Assembly: GCA_031216445.1 (NCBI GenBank)
Contig: CM062202.1
Span: forward strand, 17,604,001-17,668,000
Source: Lateolabrax maculatus
Lineage: Eukaryota; Chordata; Actinopteri; Acropomatiformes; Lateolabracidae
Direction of reading: 5' to 3'
DNA length: 64,000 nucleotides
Notes under the pieces: generated by a model
Databases searched by the model: none
What the model was told of the DNA's origin: nothing
The model's input: the letters and a program-made list of their open reading frames with translations, nothing else
Position numbers and translations under genes: made by a program
Shown here: positions 33,417-48,053 of the stretch, piece by piece
Layout: every line of letters starts with the position of its first letter
Position numbering within the stretch: position 1 is the stretch's first letter

Positions 33417-33428
33417 GCATGCATGCAT

Positions 33429-33494
<66 letters not shown>
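33417..33494. repeat. Compound (GCAT)n-(CA)n microsatellite
   Basis: GCAT units followed by a GCGC junction and about 29 CA units. Confidence 0.95.
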
Positions 33495-33497
<3 letters not shown>

Positions 33498-35159
33498 CGT
33501 AACACGCACTGTGGAATCAAACATGATAGCGGGATTGATTATAACATGTTGATATGGGGATATTAGGATGCAGTTGTTTTCTCCCACTGTAGATAGTTAT
33601 CTGACATTTTATGACTTTGGGGTCTGCATGCTAAGAGCGTAAAACAGACACAGACACACCCACACACACACACACAGACACACCCACGCGCACACACACA
33701 CACACACAGCAGTAAAGACCACAATATACCCTGTGGATTATAAGGTGCTATCTCACTTGAACTCAGAAGCACTTTGCCCTGAACATTGGAGAGAGCAGAG
33801 GTAAGACTGCAGGCTATCTAGCTGCTCAACTCAAAAACTAAGTTTTATATTATAGTTATTATATTCTACAAAAAGTAATCATTCTCTACAATATAGATTA
33901 TACCATTTGTTGATTCTACAGCATTATTTACAAATTGACGCTGGATGATTATTACTGTGATGCCAGTGAAATTCATTTTTAAGAATGAATGAATAAATAA
34001 AAACAATTACATTCAAAGATTATTATTAAAAGATAGACATGCGTGAAACAGATCACTGTTCAGTTCACTGCCATAATTTCTTTCTTTTTTAAACTTTCTG
34101 TAGCTTGCAGATGTTTGAATTATGCAGTTTCATCCACATTACTGTGGACAGACTGTGACCAAGTTTGTTAATGATAATGTTGCTTATGTGTAGCTCTTTG
34201 CCAGTAGAGTAAATAATCCACTGTAAATTGCAAAGCAGCCCTGAGGAACAGATGTCTATGGAGGGCTTTGAATACTGATGTGTAGACAGATTTTTTTGTT
34301 CAGACGTACACTGCACTAATCCACAATTTTTATGCCCATCTTAAAACATAATTACAGGTGCCAAACCTCCTCTTGGGCTGACATTAACTTTTAGGATATG
34401 TTTCCAAGTGAAAGACCAGTGAACTAAAGGTGTTCAGTAAAACTCTGAAGGGAAATATCAGATAATATTATAAACTGCACGTACTTACGGGAACCTCAAC
34501 AGTGCAGCCTTAACGTGCCCCTGTTTGTTGTAAAGTGTGTGCGCGTCTTCACGTATCAGAATGTCTGTGTTTGGGGAGAAGTAAAACGATATGCTGTTAT
34601 GAGTGGGAGCTATTTTTAGGCACTTAGCTAAATGGAAGATGGGAGAGGCTAAAGGGTTTGTACTGTATGAATGTTGGTGTGTCTGTCTGGGTGTCTCGGT
34701 GTTACGTTGCATGCTTGCAGGCACTTTTCGGTGCCTCTGCGTGGTGTGCGCGGGGGGGGGCGGGCATGCACACGTTTGGCTCTCTGTCTCTCTCTTTGCC
34801 CTCGCCTGCTCTTCACAGCACATTAAACAGGACGGCTATGAGCCTCTCATTCAACCAAATAGACACATACTCACACACATATTCACACAGACATTCACCT
34901 TGTTTTTGTCTCCGAGAGTATATTGGAGTGAAGCCGAATGCTTGAGTGATATGATGGGTGCCTTTGCAAAGACTAGATCCCGGCCTGTCGGGTAGTTTTG
35001 TCAACTCCTTGTTTCCTTTTTTTCAAAGTTTTGTTCCCTTTCTCCTTATCTTTTCTTTACTCAATCTTTTTTTTTTTTCAGTTTAGTGCCTTTTTTCAAC
35101 TTAAAAAAGCTGTCGCAGAGTCCAAGGTTAATGCAAGGAAAATAAGTTTGTGTCAAATC

Positions 35160-35374
35160 TGTGTTTACTATATTTTGGTTGTTTTGTGCGTATATGTATG
35201 TGTGTGTATGTGTGTGTATGTGTGTCCTGCCAATGGGCCTCATTAAGCAGAGAGGTTTTTGAGACCTTGGAGACCTTGCCTTTAGTAAACTTGTGTCATT
35301 ATTGGGTGTTAATGATGTTGGCCTTTGTAATCACTCTCTGTGTATGTGTGTATACGTGTGCTTGTGTGTGTTAG
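35160..35374 (+). promoter_or_regulatory. Candidate proximal promoter / 5' UTR of si
   Basis: The 215 bases before the si start codon contain a FOXA-like TGTTTAC (35162-35168), a CCAAT box (35230-35234), a CATTAAG homeodomain-like sequence just after it, and GTTAATGAT (35308-35316), a good half of the HNF1 consensus. Mammalian SI is driven by HNF1 and CDX2 sites close to the gene. No TATA box is evident. The TTAG directly before the ATG could instead be a splice acceptor for an upstream untranslated exon, as in mammals, in which case the true promoter lies further upstream. Confidence 0.3.
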
Positions 35375-35498
35375 ATGGGGAAAAGGCGGTTCTCGGGTTT
35401 GGAGGTGACCCTAATAGTCATGTTCTTGTTGATGTCTGTGGCAGCCATCACTCTCATCGTTCTGTTTGTCACCGGAACACCTGGGGTCCTTAAAGATG
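35375..35498 (+). CDS. si: si coding exon 1
   Basis: Encodes residues 1-41 plus one base: the cytoplasmic tail and the signal-anchor helix, MGKRRFSGLEVTLIVMF onward. MARKKFSGLE of human SI aligns directly. Donor is GATG followed by GTGGGT. An alternative donor 4 bases later (GTGAAC) would break the frame to exon 2. Confidence 0.85.
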
Positions 35499-38400
35499 GT
35501 GGGTGAACACACTTACACACAGATGCATATGTAAACTCAAACACAACTTAAAAAAAAAAAAAACCAATAGCCCTAAACCTTCACCACGTTCCCCCTGAAA
35601 AACTGTGAAACTGTTAATGCTAACTAGCCTCTGCAAAAAGAGGAAAAATATGCCTTTTAGTTGTTAAAATGTTGTCGTATGCAGCCTAGGTAGCCACTGA
35701 TATATCCTGGAACCAACTGGATTATGTTTAGAGTAGTCTCTATTTTTATGAGTTAAACTCATAATATTTGACATGTGGTGGCTTTGGAGTTGTTGAGAGG
35801 CCCCCTTTTAATGGAGATTGAGTAAATCAATAACCATTACTCTTTTCCGCAAGTCAAAAGCCAAGAGTAATTAATCACATTTTCCAGGTAAACTTGGACT
35901 GATACTACATTCAAGCAAGGCTACCTAAACTTGTTTTCTATGCCATCTGAGATGGTCTGAGGCCTGAGATTGTTAAAAAAAGAAACCTAGATTTTCTCTG
36001 ACACCAGCTCACCAAAGACAAAGAGGTTGTTCTATAATACCATCACCTCAATTCGTCATTTGATCCCGTCATATCCTCTACGGCCACTAGGCTTTGCTGA
36101 AATGACTGATTCTGTTGTTTTTCTCAATATGTGAGGGCAACCAGTTCATTACTTACATAGGAATAAATCTTCAACAACTAAAATGGACTGTATTCTAACT
36201 ACAGTTCTATTAATAAAGCTTTGAATTTTTGCTTCAAGTAAACATTTTATCTTTTGGCAGAAACAACTGAAGTATTCGTTCCTCAGTGTCCAAACATTCC
36301 TCTGGCTGAAAGAGTTGACTGTTTCCCTGATGCTGGAGCCTCAAAGGTACAGTATGAGTCACTACCACTTCCAAGGCAAAGTGGATCATGATGACAATGA
36401 TAACGACGCCAACCTTCCTACCTGTACAGCACCAATGTGAGCAGCGTGGATGTTGCTGGAGCCCACTGGATGAGCGAAATGTTCCCTGGTGTTTCTTCCC
36501 AACCAACCATGGATACACAGCGGAATCAGTGGAGCAACCAAATCCTTATGGTAAATCCCTCTTTCCCCTCTCTTTACCCTGCTCTCCCACTCATGCTGTC
36601 ACAGAGTGATGAAAATATTTGGCTTTCTATTTACTTAATTTTCTCTATAACTGCTCCACATTTCTCCAATCTGTCTTTCTCACATTGTTTTTCCTTCTTC
36701 ACTTACTTGGCATGGTTTTCTATGAAATATGACATGGGTGGCATATCAGAAAACATGATTGACTTTGCAGCATGCAGGATTTTCCATTTTCTGCTTGATT
36801 TCCCTTCCTTATGTGAGCTCAGTTATTGTGTAAAAGCATGAGGAACCATTGGACATTTAAAGTCTGAACTACAACATTTTCAGTCACATTGTTCAAATAA
36901 GATATTAACATTTTTTGAAAAGGTAAAACACTATATTTGGGGTCTTGTTTTGTGTGACAAAGGCGGTTAAATTGAAAAAAAAATGGCAAATTCTTAGACT
37001 GAAAGGAACATTATAAAAAAACAATTTCTCTTGGTCTGCCTGAGAAAGGCTTGATGTTATTCAACAGGGACTTTAAGTGATGCATAATAAAAAAAGAAAG
37101 CACTCTTTCTTATATAAGTTTAAGTGTTTTCAAATATTTTTACATGAATTGTGCCATGGTGTCGCTCAAGGCTACTATGCAAATTACCCACATTTACCTC
37201 AGAGGCAGCTGAGGACTGTGAGCTCTGTAAGGATATTGCTCCCTTTGATCATACTGGTAAATGGATAACCTGGGAATACATCTGTTTGAACGGATCCCCA
37301 TGGTTGTTCACCTGATGCATTTTATGTGGAGTGCTCAAAATGAGGACTGTTGCAGTTTGTTTTTATTGTTGCAGTTCACTCATCATTGTAGGGAATATAT
37401 ATTTGTCTTGTTATGATTAAATGTTTTCTACCTTTTAATGAAAATGCCCGAAGTTACTGAGCCCAACCAAGAAGTAGCACAGCACATAATCGCCTGTACA
37501 AATCACAACTTTTTTATACAGTTTTTGTATGGATTAAACAGATTTTCACGATAGGTAAAACTACGACATTAACTTGAGTCAGTCATATGTACAATGGAAA
37601 GTGAAGAAGAAGCAACAGGCTAACATAATCGCCAATTTTGCCGGCTTGTTTTGTGCTTGGATTTAAACCAAGACTAGTACCACTATAATCCCTCAATCAT
37701 AGTACTATTTTTGTGTCATCTTTATTTTTGGGGGTTATGTAGTTAAATGTGATTCCTTAAAACATATTTTTTACTGTGTTATAACCTTTACCCTCCTATT
37801 GTCATATGTATCATTTTGCAGTAATGAAAGCCCAACTGAAGAGAATGGCCTCTCCATCTTTATTTGGGGGCGATATACAAGAGCTGTCATTTCACGCAGA
37901 AATGCAGTCAAACAATCGACTCCGATTTAAGGTACAAAGGTGACAAACACCATCTCTCTCTCTCCCTTTATCTCTGTTAAACACCTTCTTTTTTTTTTCC
38001 TTTCACACAAATTCACCTTCACATCCACACACATACACATTTTGACAGCAACAGAGGAAATTGTGAGATAAATTTAGTCCAGTCAAATTAATTTCAAAAG
38101 CAGTTTTTAATCAAAGCATGTTTAACACCAACGCTGTACAGAACAAAAGGGGACAAAATAAGCGATTTACACAACAAAGTACGAACATGACCGTGAAATA
38201 TAAGGCCACACTCACACTGCCTGTATGGTTGTTTCCTCTCCCCAGATTTATGATGCCCACAAGCAGAGGTTCGAGGTCCCCCATGAGCACATCCACAGCC
38301 TCAACAGTGACCCGTCCAGCCCCATCAGCAACACACTGGAGATGACAAACATACCGTTTGGCCTTACTGTTCGCAGGAAGGAGAACAGAAAAGTCCTGTG

Positions 38401-41199
38401 AGTTCTCCCTGTGTGTGTGTGTGTGTGTGTGTGTTGCATTTTTTTTTTTTTTGTTGGACGGGGATGAGTATTATAAGAACTACAATAGCACATTGTTTGC
38501 CATGGGGACAGTGACAGTACTACAACAGGAGGCAGACTATACATACCGTGTATATTCAACAAAACAAAATTATGTGCATTCAGACATGTACTGTATGTTT
38601 ATTATGTATTGTAATATACTATATATACGCAGGGTATATATTACTGTATGGCTGCACCTGTAGAGAGGGATGAGGTTATTCCATAGTTACAAATACTTAT
38701 TGTAGTAGGATATAATTATGATGAATATTATTAAGATGATACTGCAAGCTATGAGCTCAGTAGTTTGATTGGATGTAAAATACAGTAAGTGCCATAGAAC
38801 CCAAACATGGCCCTGTTATTCACAGTCTACTCACAATCACCTTATAGAACAGATAATTGACGGTTGTCAATAGATTAACATTGATTATTTGTATCTCATT
38901 TAATGCAAGTATGTCAGAAATCCTCTCCACATAATCTCATTATCATTCATTGTTTCCACATAATGACATGGAACACCTTCCCAGATTACATTAGCTTCCC
39001 ACAGCAACAACTGTGTGTCAATCCAGGCAACTTGGTGAGCCCTGGGTGACACTGCAGTGATCAATTACCCCGCAGAACTGCCTGCCACAACAGCCCACAC
39101 ACTTCCTATTAAACACCAAAAGGCCTTAAACCTTTATTATCATTGATGCTGTATGGAATATGGCACTTTGTGACAAACAAGTCACAAAATCACTTGTTTT
39201 TATAATTGCTAGGATGTGATCCACATACCATAACCGTGACTTTATACACTACTGGTATTTTGCACATCACTTTGTTCTGTTATTGTAAATCAGAGATGAT
39301 GCCATTTATTTTCCTGCAAAGCAAGATCTAGATGAATCTGATGGGGGTTTTTTTTAAGTGAAGGTGAAAGCCAAAGCTTCTCTTCTGAAATATTTAACTT
39401 ATATATTGTCCAGACATTTAGTGGCAATCTTTCCATGTATTTCAATTACTGTATATGGATACAGTGTTTGTCTTCACTGCAGAGTTAAATATCTTCACTA
39501 TCCTATTTTCATTGTGAAATTATCAACCTTTGGCTTGTTTCAGTAACTAACATCACTTACTGGTACAGCATCTTTCTCAACACAGCACATGACCTTCACC
39601 CAAGAGCTTGTGGCTGCTCTGAAGATTAGTCTGTGAAGATTAGAAGCTATTCAGTAATCAAAATGCCGTAACTTTATTTTGCTCTCATAACCCTGTGTTT
39701 ATGATGCCAATTGTGAATCACCACTATCAGAGTGTTTTGTGGAGTACTTTGGTAATAGGTCAGACTTCAGGTTTCCTTTTTTGTTAAGATTATACTTTAT
39801 TTATGCCAAAGGTGAAATTTTCTTCTCGGCATTACACCCATAACTTTTTTAGGAAAGGACAGCCACAGGGCACTGATTACAAACTCGCTTAACTTTCAAA
39901 GTCCAATGGTTTGTGCCATACATAGGCATACAAAAAACAATATTAACACCCACACCACCAAACTGATTAGAACACTGTAGGGAAATCATTTGGTACAATA
40001 ATTTGCAGCCATAAAGTTTGGTAAGTTTGTTGTCCCCACTTCGATGTAATGGTAAGCTGTTCCTTCTTTGGCAGTTGTTATGGTTGTCAGGAGCAACATT
40101 GCATGAACTGCTTTAGTTTTTATAACTATTTTATAATATTTTGATAATGACATGAACAACAATTGGCCTCTAAAAGGTGCATTCATTAGAGTGATAAGAA
40201 TGTTTAAATATCTTTATATGCTTTTTAATACCATTAAAAAATTGCACCAAGTCATCATAGCATCATTAAGTGTTCATGAAGGTATCGTTTCACCAGATAG
40301 CCAACGGTTTATTGATAGACAAAGTGAGTGTGTGCGCATGGAGCAGTTACAATCATAATCATTCTGCTCTTTGACCCGTTTGGCTGGTGTGTGGGCGTTC
40401 TCGTAATAAAAGCTACTTGGTATATGAGACGTTCACTGAAAACAAATGCTGTAACTCCTAGTCAACCTATGACTCTGATTGACAGTGACAACAGAAACTA
40501 TATTGTATGATTAAATATGTAAATGGCCTTTATTTACATCGATCTGAGTGTTTCTGTGTATCCATACATGTGTTAATGCGTATTCAAAAACAATGTATAT
40601 TAACAGCATTTACAGTACTTTTACTTGTATAATTATTCTATATAGCCTTGTTTTGGAAGCTGTATGCAGCTAAAGCAGGCTTAGTATTTTAACTACCATT
40701 GCATGTCTTGTTTTGAATGTTTGGTGAAATGCTACCCATAGAACTTATTAGAGCCTGATAGGATGGTCTGTCCCTCTGCTTTTTCCTTCTAAAACTCAAC
40801 TCCTCCACACATCCTCATTTCAATCCCACACTCTTTCTTCTCACTGCATCTCACTTACTTTCTTACTCCTTTGTCTCTCACATTTTATCTCTCACCTGCT
40901 TTCTCTTTTTTTCCCCACACCCCTTTGCCCTCTCTCACATCTCACTTCTCAGCAGTGACCCATTGTTTTGTTCTTGTCTCCTGTTCTCTTCTTTAAAAAA
41001 ATAAATAAAAAATACATTCAGGTTTGACACTACAATGGCTCCACTAGTGTTTGCAGACCAGTACCTACAGCTGTCTGCTAAGCTCCCATCCCATAATATT
41101 TATGGCCTGGGAGAGCATGTGCATAGACAGTATCGCCATGACACAAACTGGAAAACCTGGCCCATCTTCACCAGGGACGCTTTCCCTAACGGGGTGAGG

Positions 41200-41262
<63 letters not shown>

Positions 41263-41494
41263 CAGGATATAATTTATTTATTTATTATTTATTTATTTAA
41301 TTTAATATCTTAAATCTGAAAGTAAAATGTTAATGTCACTTATGTTGATAGTATGCATGCTTTAAGACACACTTGTCTATATACATGTATACAGATTATT
41401 TGCATCTATACAAATATGTTTGTATTTGGTTACTGTTGTACCAGGCATATTGTGTACTCAGAGGCTTACACTTACACTTGACAGATCTATCTAT

Positions 41495-41537
<43 letters not shown>

Positions 41538-44500
41538 TGTGTAAGTGGCATGTTTACATGTGCTCCCAACATGTGTATTCTCCTTCCCAAAGGGCTTATA
41601 ATTGAATGTCTTGTAAGCTGATTAGGCAGTGAAGTCATCCTCTGAGCTTCAATAAGTCCCTCACGTCCCTCCTCCACTTCACACCTTTTCCATATGTCCC
41701 TCCATCCCTCTGTCTCCCTATGTCTTATCCTGCAGGGAACACATAACCTCTATGGACACTATCCCTTCTTTCTCTGTCTGGAAGATAAGAGTGGAAAGTC
41801 ATTTGGGGTCTTTCTCATGAACAGCAATGCGATGGGTAAAGATAAAAAACACACATGCAAGCAAGCACACATGCTGGCACATAGAAACCCTTAAACAAAA
41901 ACACTGTTTAAGTAAATACATAAAGACGCAAACATATTTTGAATAGGAAGCAATATGTAAAAAAAAAAAAAAAGGAAAAAATTAGAATAGATACATAATG
42001 TAAAATGTACATGCTCTTGCAATGATACACAATTCCATGTGGTCATACAGTATTATACACACATGCATATAAAAGCACCCAAAAAACATTTCAAAATGGT
42101 TCAAAGGCACATGAGCCATCAGTTATGCCTCATCCTCCTAACACAAATGGATATACTGTTGCTTCAATCAAAAATTGTGCTGACAAATCAAAGAGAATAT
42201 TGCATGGCTGTTTTATTCTATGAAGGAGATGACTGAAAGCAATGGGAGGGTCCACTGACATGTTTCTCTTGCTCATGTCTAGTCTCCTTATATAAAAGCT
42301 TTTTTTGCCTCTCGTGGATTGTCTTGACTGTGTTTGTTTATGTTCAAACCAAAAGTTCTTACAAGAATTTCAAAAAAATAAAAAAATCTCAAAATAGAGG
42401 TATTGCTGGTTCACAATTGTTTATGAGGGCATTTTAAGGTTATGGTTTATAGTTAAGAATGGTATTAGGATTAAGTTTGCAGTGTTTCCATCCCAAATGT
42501 CTTTTTTCAGAGGTGACATTGCAGCCTGCTCCTGCTGTGACCTACAGAACGATTGGAGGAGTCCTTGACTTCTACATTCTCTTTGGAGACACACCAGAAC
42601 AAGTGGTGCAGGAGTTCCTTGTGGTGAGGCACAAATAATTACTTGGGTTTTTTTTTTTATAAAAAGGCATATACTGACTGATATAGTCTAATATACTAAC
42701 AATATACAGGGATGGTTTTCTGGGCAAGTCTGTTAACAATAACAATATGTCCAATTGTGTTGTCCAGCTCATTGGCAAGCCTGTCATTCCTCCCTACTGG
42801 TCACTGGGTTTCCAGCTTTCTCGGTGGGACTACGGCAGCCTGAGTGAGGTCAAGAAAACAGTGGAGAGGAACCGTGCCGTGGATCTCCCATATGTAAGAT
42901 TCTGTCTGCTTGCTTTTCTCTCTTTTTCTGTTTATTTTTTAGGCTGTCTATATCCAGCATGCCTGACAATCTGTTTGTATCTAAAATTGCTATCAAGGCT
43001 ATTGCTGCCCCACGGCAGTCTTCAATTTTGTGAAATAACCACTTCTACAAACTTAACAAATATCATATCTTTATCCATGATGTACTCTGGATTTCAGATG
43101 TTTAAATGTCCTCACATGTTTGGCACTTTCACAGACAATAGCTCAGCTCTATGTTGTAAATTTCATCTGAAAATATGTAAATCTGTTGGCACTGCATTTA
43201 TTATCACAATAAAAATGCACAATAAACTCATATCAGACTAGGTGTAAGGTGGAGCTGCAGGTTCTCTGGTCTACTCATATGGCTCTGATGGCACGACAGA
43301 GAGAAATAGGTAATCTGTTACTGAGAAACTAGCACGAGATACTTATCGACTACAGTCTTGGAAAGAAAAACATGAGACATTGTTTTCTTGATACTGGTCA
43401 GTCTTTTGTATTTCAATCATTGATTTGCTTTGCAAAGCAGGAATTGCAAACTGGCGACAAAACATAGGCAGGTATCTGGATTTGACCTCAGATGTGAGCT
43501 TAGAGACATTAGAATGAGGTTGCAGGATATTCCTTATCTTAAGACAAAACAAGCATTTCAAAGACCAACTGTCTAAAATCATGTAGTGATAATGCATATT
43601 TTTTTTAGCTGTATTGATTTTTTTTGTGTGTGTGTGTGTTTTTCTTTTTTTTTTTTTTGGAGGGTGCACGACATCAATACTTCACCTTGTGCACCCCTTG
43701 TTAAGTTTGAGCCACTCATACACTACTGTGTGGTTCCAAAGGCAACAGCCTTAACCACTAAACTATCTGTGAAAACGTGATATGAAGGTTGAGGCAAGAG
43801 TTCGACAGACAGTCAGAGTGATAGGGATGGCCTTTAGCTTCGACTGGGTAATCCAGCTTTCTGTCAAATAATGGAGAGTCTGCTGGGCTATATGGGTTCA
43901 ATCCCGGGACAACTATTTTTCAAGCATCACTGAATGTTAGCGCTGATCAAAGATCAATCGAGCGAGTTCTTTTCATTATCTCATTCATCCTGATCTGAAT
44001 GTTAAAACTACTCCAACACTTCTTCCCTTCTGAGACACTTGATAAATACCAGTTCTGGTTGACATTTTCTTGGGAAGGAGCCTTACTGCTTATCGTCGTC
44101 TGGGCCTGCGACTAGTAACTATAAGAAGTCCCTACCACACAGAGCACTGGTGTTTGATGTACTTTCTATTCCTTAATTACTAAAGTAAACTCTTAATTCT
44201 AATCTTTATATGTCCCCATAAAACACTTCAACTATATCGCAACTCAGCATTGACTGCATCAATCAAGGACACCGTTTGAACTTTGTCTTATTTAAAGATC
44301 AAATGCAAACAAATGTCTAACCCATCTCAATATTTCACTTTGATAATCGCCAATCTCTCTTTCGTATCCAAAGACATTAGGATGCAGCTGCTTCCTCTCC
44401 TGCTGTACTCAGGGACATATTTGATAACCATTAGATAGACCACTGAGGGCATTATCACATTCTCTCTAATATGTCTGGAGCTGATTACCATTAGAGGAAG

Positions 44501-47500
44501 GATCTGGCAGAGCCTTCCAAACCATCTGCTCCATCGATATGAAGTAGATTTTGGCAGACAACAGACAGACAGAGAGCAAGCATAAAGTCACACCCTGAAA
44601 AAAAAAAAAAAAAAAAAAAAAAGAATGTGTTAACATTCCCATTGTCCTCCCAAGGTTTAGCAGCGCATTAACCAAGTTGTTTGCACTCACATCAGGTCTC
44701 CAAAAGTCCAGCAAAGGCAGGTCAGTAGACAATCCAGCAATTACTTTTTTCAGTAAGGCTCAGTGTGTTTATTAGTCATGCTGAGATGGGAATATACAGT
44801 GTTAGGAGGATGCATTCAAGTCATATTGAAGATGCTGAATTTTGAGTAGATATATTCAAGTTATGCACAGAAGTGGAAGCATGAGTGAGTACATTTGAGA
44901 GGCATTAAGAGTAATTTTTAAATGTATTACATTCATGCAAGACGCTAATATGAATTTAATACATGGAAGTCATGCCAGCATTTTAGCATTTCCAATTAAA
45001 CTTTGAATATCTAATGAAATCTCACCTATTTGAAGTAAACTCATCAAGTTATTCATATGACACACTGTATTCCTAAGGATTATCTCAAAGCAGGACTGAA
45101 AAAACGATTTTCTCTGTAAACAGTTTTTAACAGTTTTTTTCCCCCTGAACTGCATATTAATAGGTATCATATGCAAATGAGGTTCCCATAGAGAGTAAGC
45201 ATTTTTCCTTTTCCCATGCAGGACATTCAGTACACTGACATTGACTACATGGAGGATAAGAAAGATTTCACTTATGACAAAGTCAAGTTCAGCGAGCTGC
45301 CTCAGTTTGCCGACTACCTTCATGAAAAGGGACAGAGATACATCCTCATCCTGGTAAGAAGTTGTTGTCATTTGACATGTCGAAACTTAGCTTAGAACCG
45401 GCTGAAAATGTAACCCTTAAACACCCCTGTGCAACTACAAAACAACAATTTACTTTGCATTTCTGGGTAGTATTGTATTGTTTAGTAGTGTTTTTTAATC
45501 TTATATAATTTACCAAATGTTGGTGCTGTGAAGTCAGGTTGACATATTCCAGCTGTGATTATTTTGACAACAGAAGAGTTTTAACTATAGCTGCTTGCTG
45601 TCATGTAACAGTAAACTTCAGGTCAAATCACTGACTCAATCAATGATCAGCATACCCAGTGAGCATTCAAAACCACAGCCAAATTATGTTTTATTGTTTT
45701 TGACATAAAATCCAGAATGTTGCAAAATAATGATGTGTCACTTTAACGTGATTCCAAATGATATTTTATGTATATGTGTCAGCTACACCAACCAACCAGG
45801 GAAAAATTCTAATATAGCCATTTCAAAACTTTTATTAAGTAAATATGCAGCCTTGCTATGTTGTTTGCAGTCAATGAACCAAATGACTTCCTTAACTGTG
45901 GATTTGAAATAGCATTTCTGTTCTTTCATATTCTTATGAGTGCATTCTTTTGTCCCCAGGATCCTGCTGTCGCTACCAGTAAGAGGGTAGGAAATGTTCC
46001 ATATGGTTCCTATGACCGTGGGACTGAGAAGAACGCCTGGGTCACTGAATCAGATGGGAAAACTCCTCTGTTGGGAGAGGTGAGCTGCGTCTGGGTGCAA
46101 GAGAGAACCGGAACTGAATTGTACAATGTTGTTATTGAGGTACAAGACGATTCTTGAAAAAAACATGACATTAAGTTAAAATCCAATAATCCATGCAATT
46201 AAAGGGTTTGAGCCTGATAAAGCATTATGGGTTGAAATATACTGAAAAGTTTGGAGCATGAGTAACATTATAATGTCACTTAGATTCCCGTTGAATGTAT
46301 TTATGTACTGTATGTAGGGCCTTCTTGAGTACATGACTTTCAATACATATATGTCACGCAACATAAGCAGAAATCTATGCATCTGCTGTTTGTATGCAAG
46401 TGTCTGTGTGACTGGTTCTCCACAGTCTCCATCAAACCACAATATTCCCTAATGGAAGTTCAAGCCTCCGGTATGTTATTTTTGATCCCTTTTCCCCTAG
46501 AGCACGTGTTTAAAAAGCTCTCCCCTGCAGAGAGGGCTGGAGGTGGGGGGTAAAAGTCTGTTGCTCTCATGCTTTTATAGTGCTGCTTTTGATTATGCAC
46601 ACGATTAGGCCCAGTCCCTCGGCTAATCGCTTTTTCATGCTGTTTATAACAGGTCAAACATATGCATTGATTCCGCATTAGTGTTTAATCTTAAAATGTT
46701 CTGCATCACCGCAACACAGATTAAGTGTGCAAGTGTGTGTGTGCGTGCATGTGGGAGAGACAGAAAGAGAGAAATAAAAAAGTCAGTCAGTGTGTGCATC
46801 TACGTGTATCCATTTCTCTAAATGAAAAGCTATTCTTGGTTGTTGGTGCTTTATGTCTGTGCACGCATGTGTGTGATTATAATTGATTCTAGTTTATTTC
46901 CATATGAATGTATGTGTCCTGGTTATGAAAACAGTGGGATCTTTACAAAATGACCTTTGCAGTGGCTGTTAGATTGGTAAAGGAGATATAGCGACAGGCG
47001 GGTATTTATTTTGCTTTTAAGACAGCTAATTGCTCTCAAAGATAAGGATAAAAGCTTTTCCCGGTGGCCCATATGTTTCAGTGTGCAAGTAAAAAAAACA
47101 GCACGACCTCACACACAGATGACCATTTCTGTTCAGAGCAGAGAGGCAAAACATGGATGGGAGTAAACAAAGCAGTGGGGAGAGAAGGGAGTCTATGTGG
47201 GTTTAAAGGTAGGAATGACAGACAGAAACATGGGCAGAGAAAAAGGCAGGTTGAGGCAGAAATACAGTCACAAATAATAGATTAGAGAGTAATGTACAGA
47301 GAGACAGACTGGCTGACTGTCTGAGTGGTAGAGTGACAGGGAGGTACACAGGAAGTCAGCCACAGTGAGAGACAAGAGACAAAAAGACAGATTAGCAGGT
47401 AAACACAAAAAAGGGACAGACAAGGTGGAAGGTAGAAAGACACTTTGGAGCAGAGGCAGGCAGAGGGACAGCTAGAGAAAGGTAGAAGAAAAGCCAGCCA

Positions 47501-47803
47501 GATACATAATGACATAGATAGGCAGGCTGACAGACAGAAGAGCATAAAAACAGACAAATAGACATAAAGATAGAGTGAGATATGCAGCTACAAATGCCAG
47601 CAGATTTGTTGAAAGAGTTTACTGGGGTGTCAGTATTAGTAAGCAGCTGGAGACGTCAGAGAGACAAAATCTAGAGTTAAAAGGAAGAAAGAAATGACGG
47701 TAAAAAGAAAAATGGCAACTGCAAGAGACTATCAATAAGCTCTGACCTTGGTTTTCTGACCACCTGCCAAAAACATCTGCCTATAAATCTATGCGTGTGT
47801 GCG

Positions 47804-47857
<54 letters not shown>

Positions 47858-48018
47858 TGCGTGCAGGCACGTGAGCATTCATAAGCATGATTCATGTCTT
47901 TGCTACAAACTGGGCTGTAAAGTTATTGGCAGTGGAAGTAAAGGTAAAAGATAGCTAGCGTGGAGCAACCTTGAGATTTAATATCTACTGTGCTCTACAG
48001 AAGGGCTCACACAGAAAT

Positions 48019-48053
<35 letters not shown>

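Larger units (their letters stand above)
27000..35160. other. Intergenic DNA, slitrk3 to si, last part
   Basis: No gene is supported. A TTTTTTTTG-type array ending in a G run lies at about 27222-27272. Microsatellites lie at 29515-29564 (CA), 31749-31777 (CA), 32724-32785 (TA), 33417-33494 (GCAT then CA) and 33651-33710 (CA, interrupted). A 12-base inverted repeat at 31587-31657 could form a hairpin. The 121-codon frame at 32044-32409 has no recognisable domain and no supporting splice or promoter context. Confidence 0.55.
42894..45221 (+). other. si intron 9
   Basis: Contains the SINE-like elements at 43645-43770 and 43829-43910 and an A run of about 24 at 44599-44622. No coding exon seen. 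Confidence 0.6.

Noticed and set aside
33417..33494. Regular short repeats considered as a CRISPR array
   Set aside because: Plain GCAT/CA microsatellite with no unique spacers, in a vertebrate genome.
12270..35160. Search for a third gene between slitrk3 and si
   Set aside because: No exon series with conserved protein similarity was found on either strand; only repeats and short motifs could be supported.
46080..46157. Read-through of si exon 11 to a stop at 46157
   Set aside because: A consensus donor (GTGAGC) sits exactly where family similarity ends, and exon 12 continues the protein in phase.
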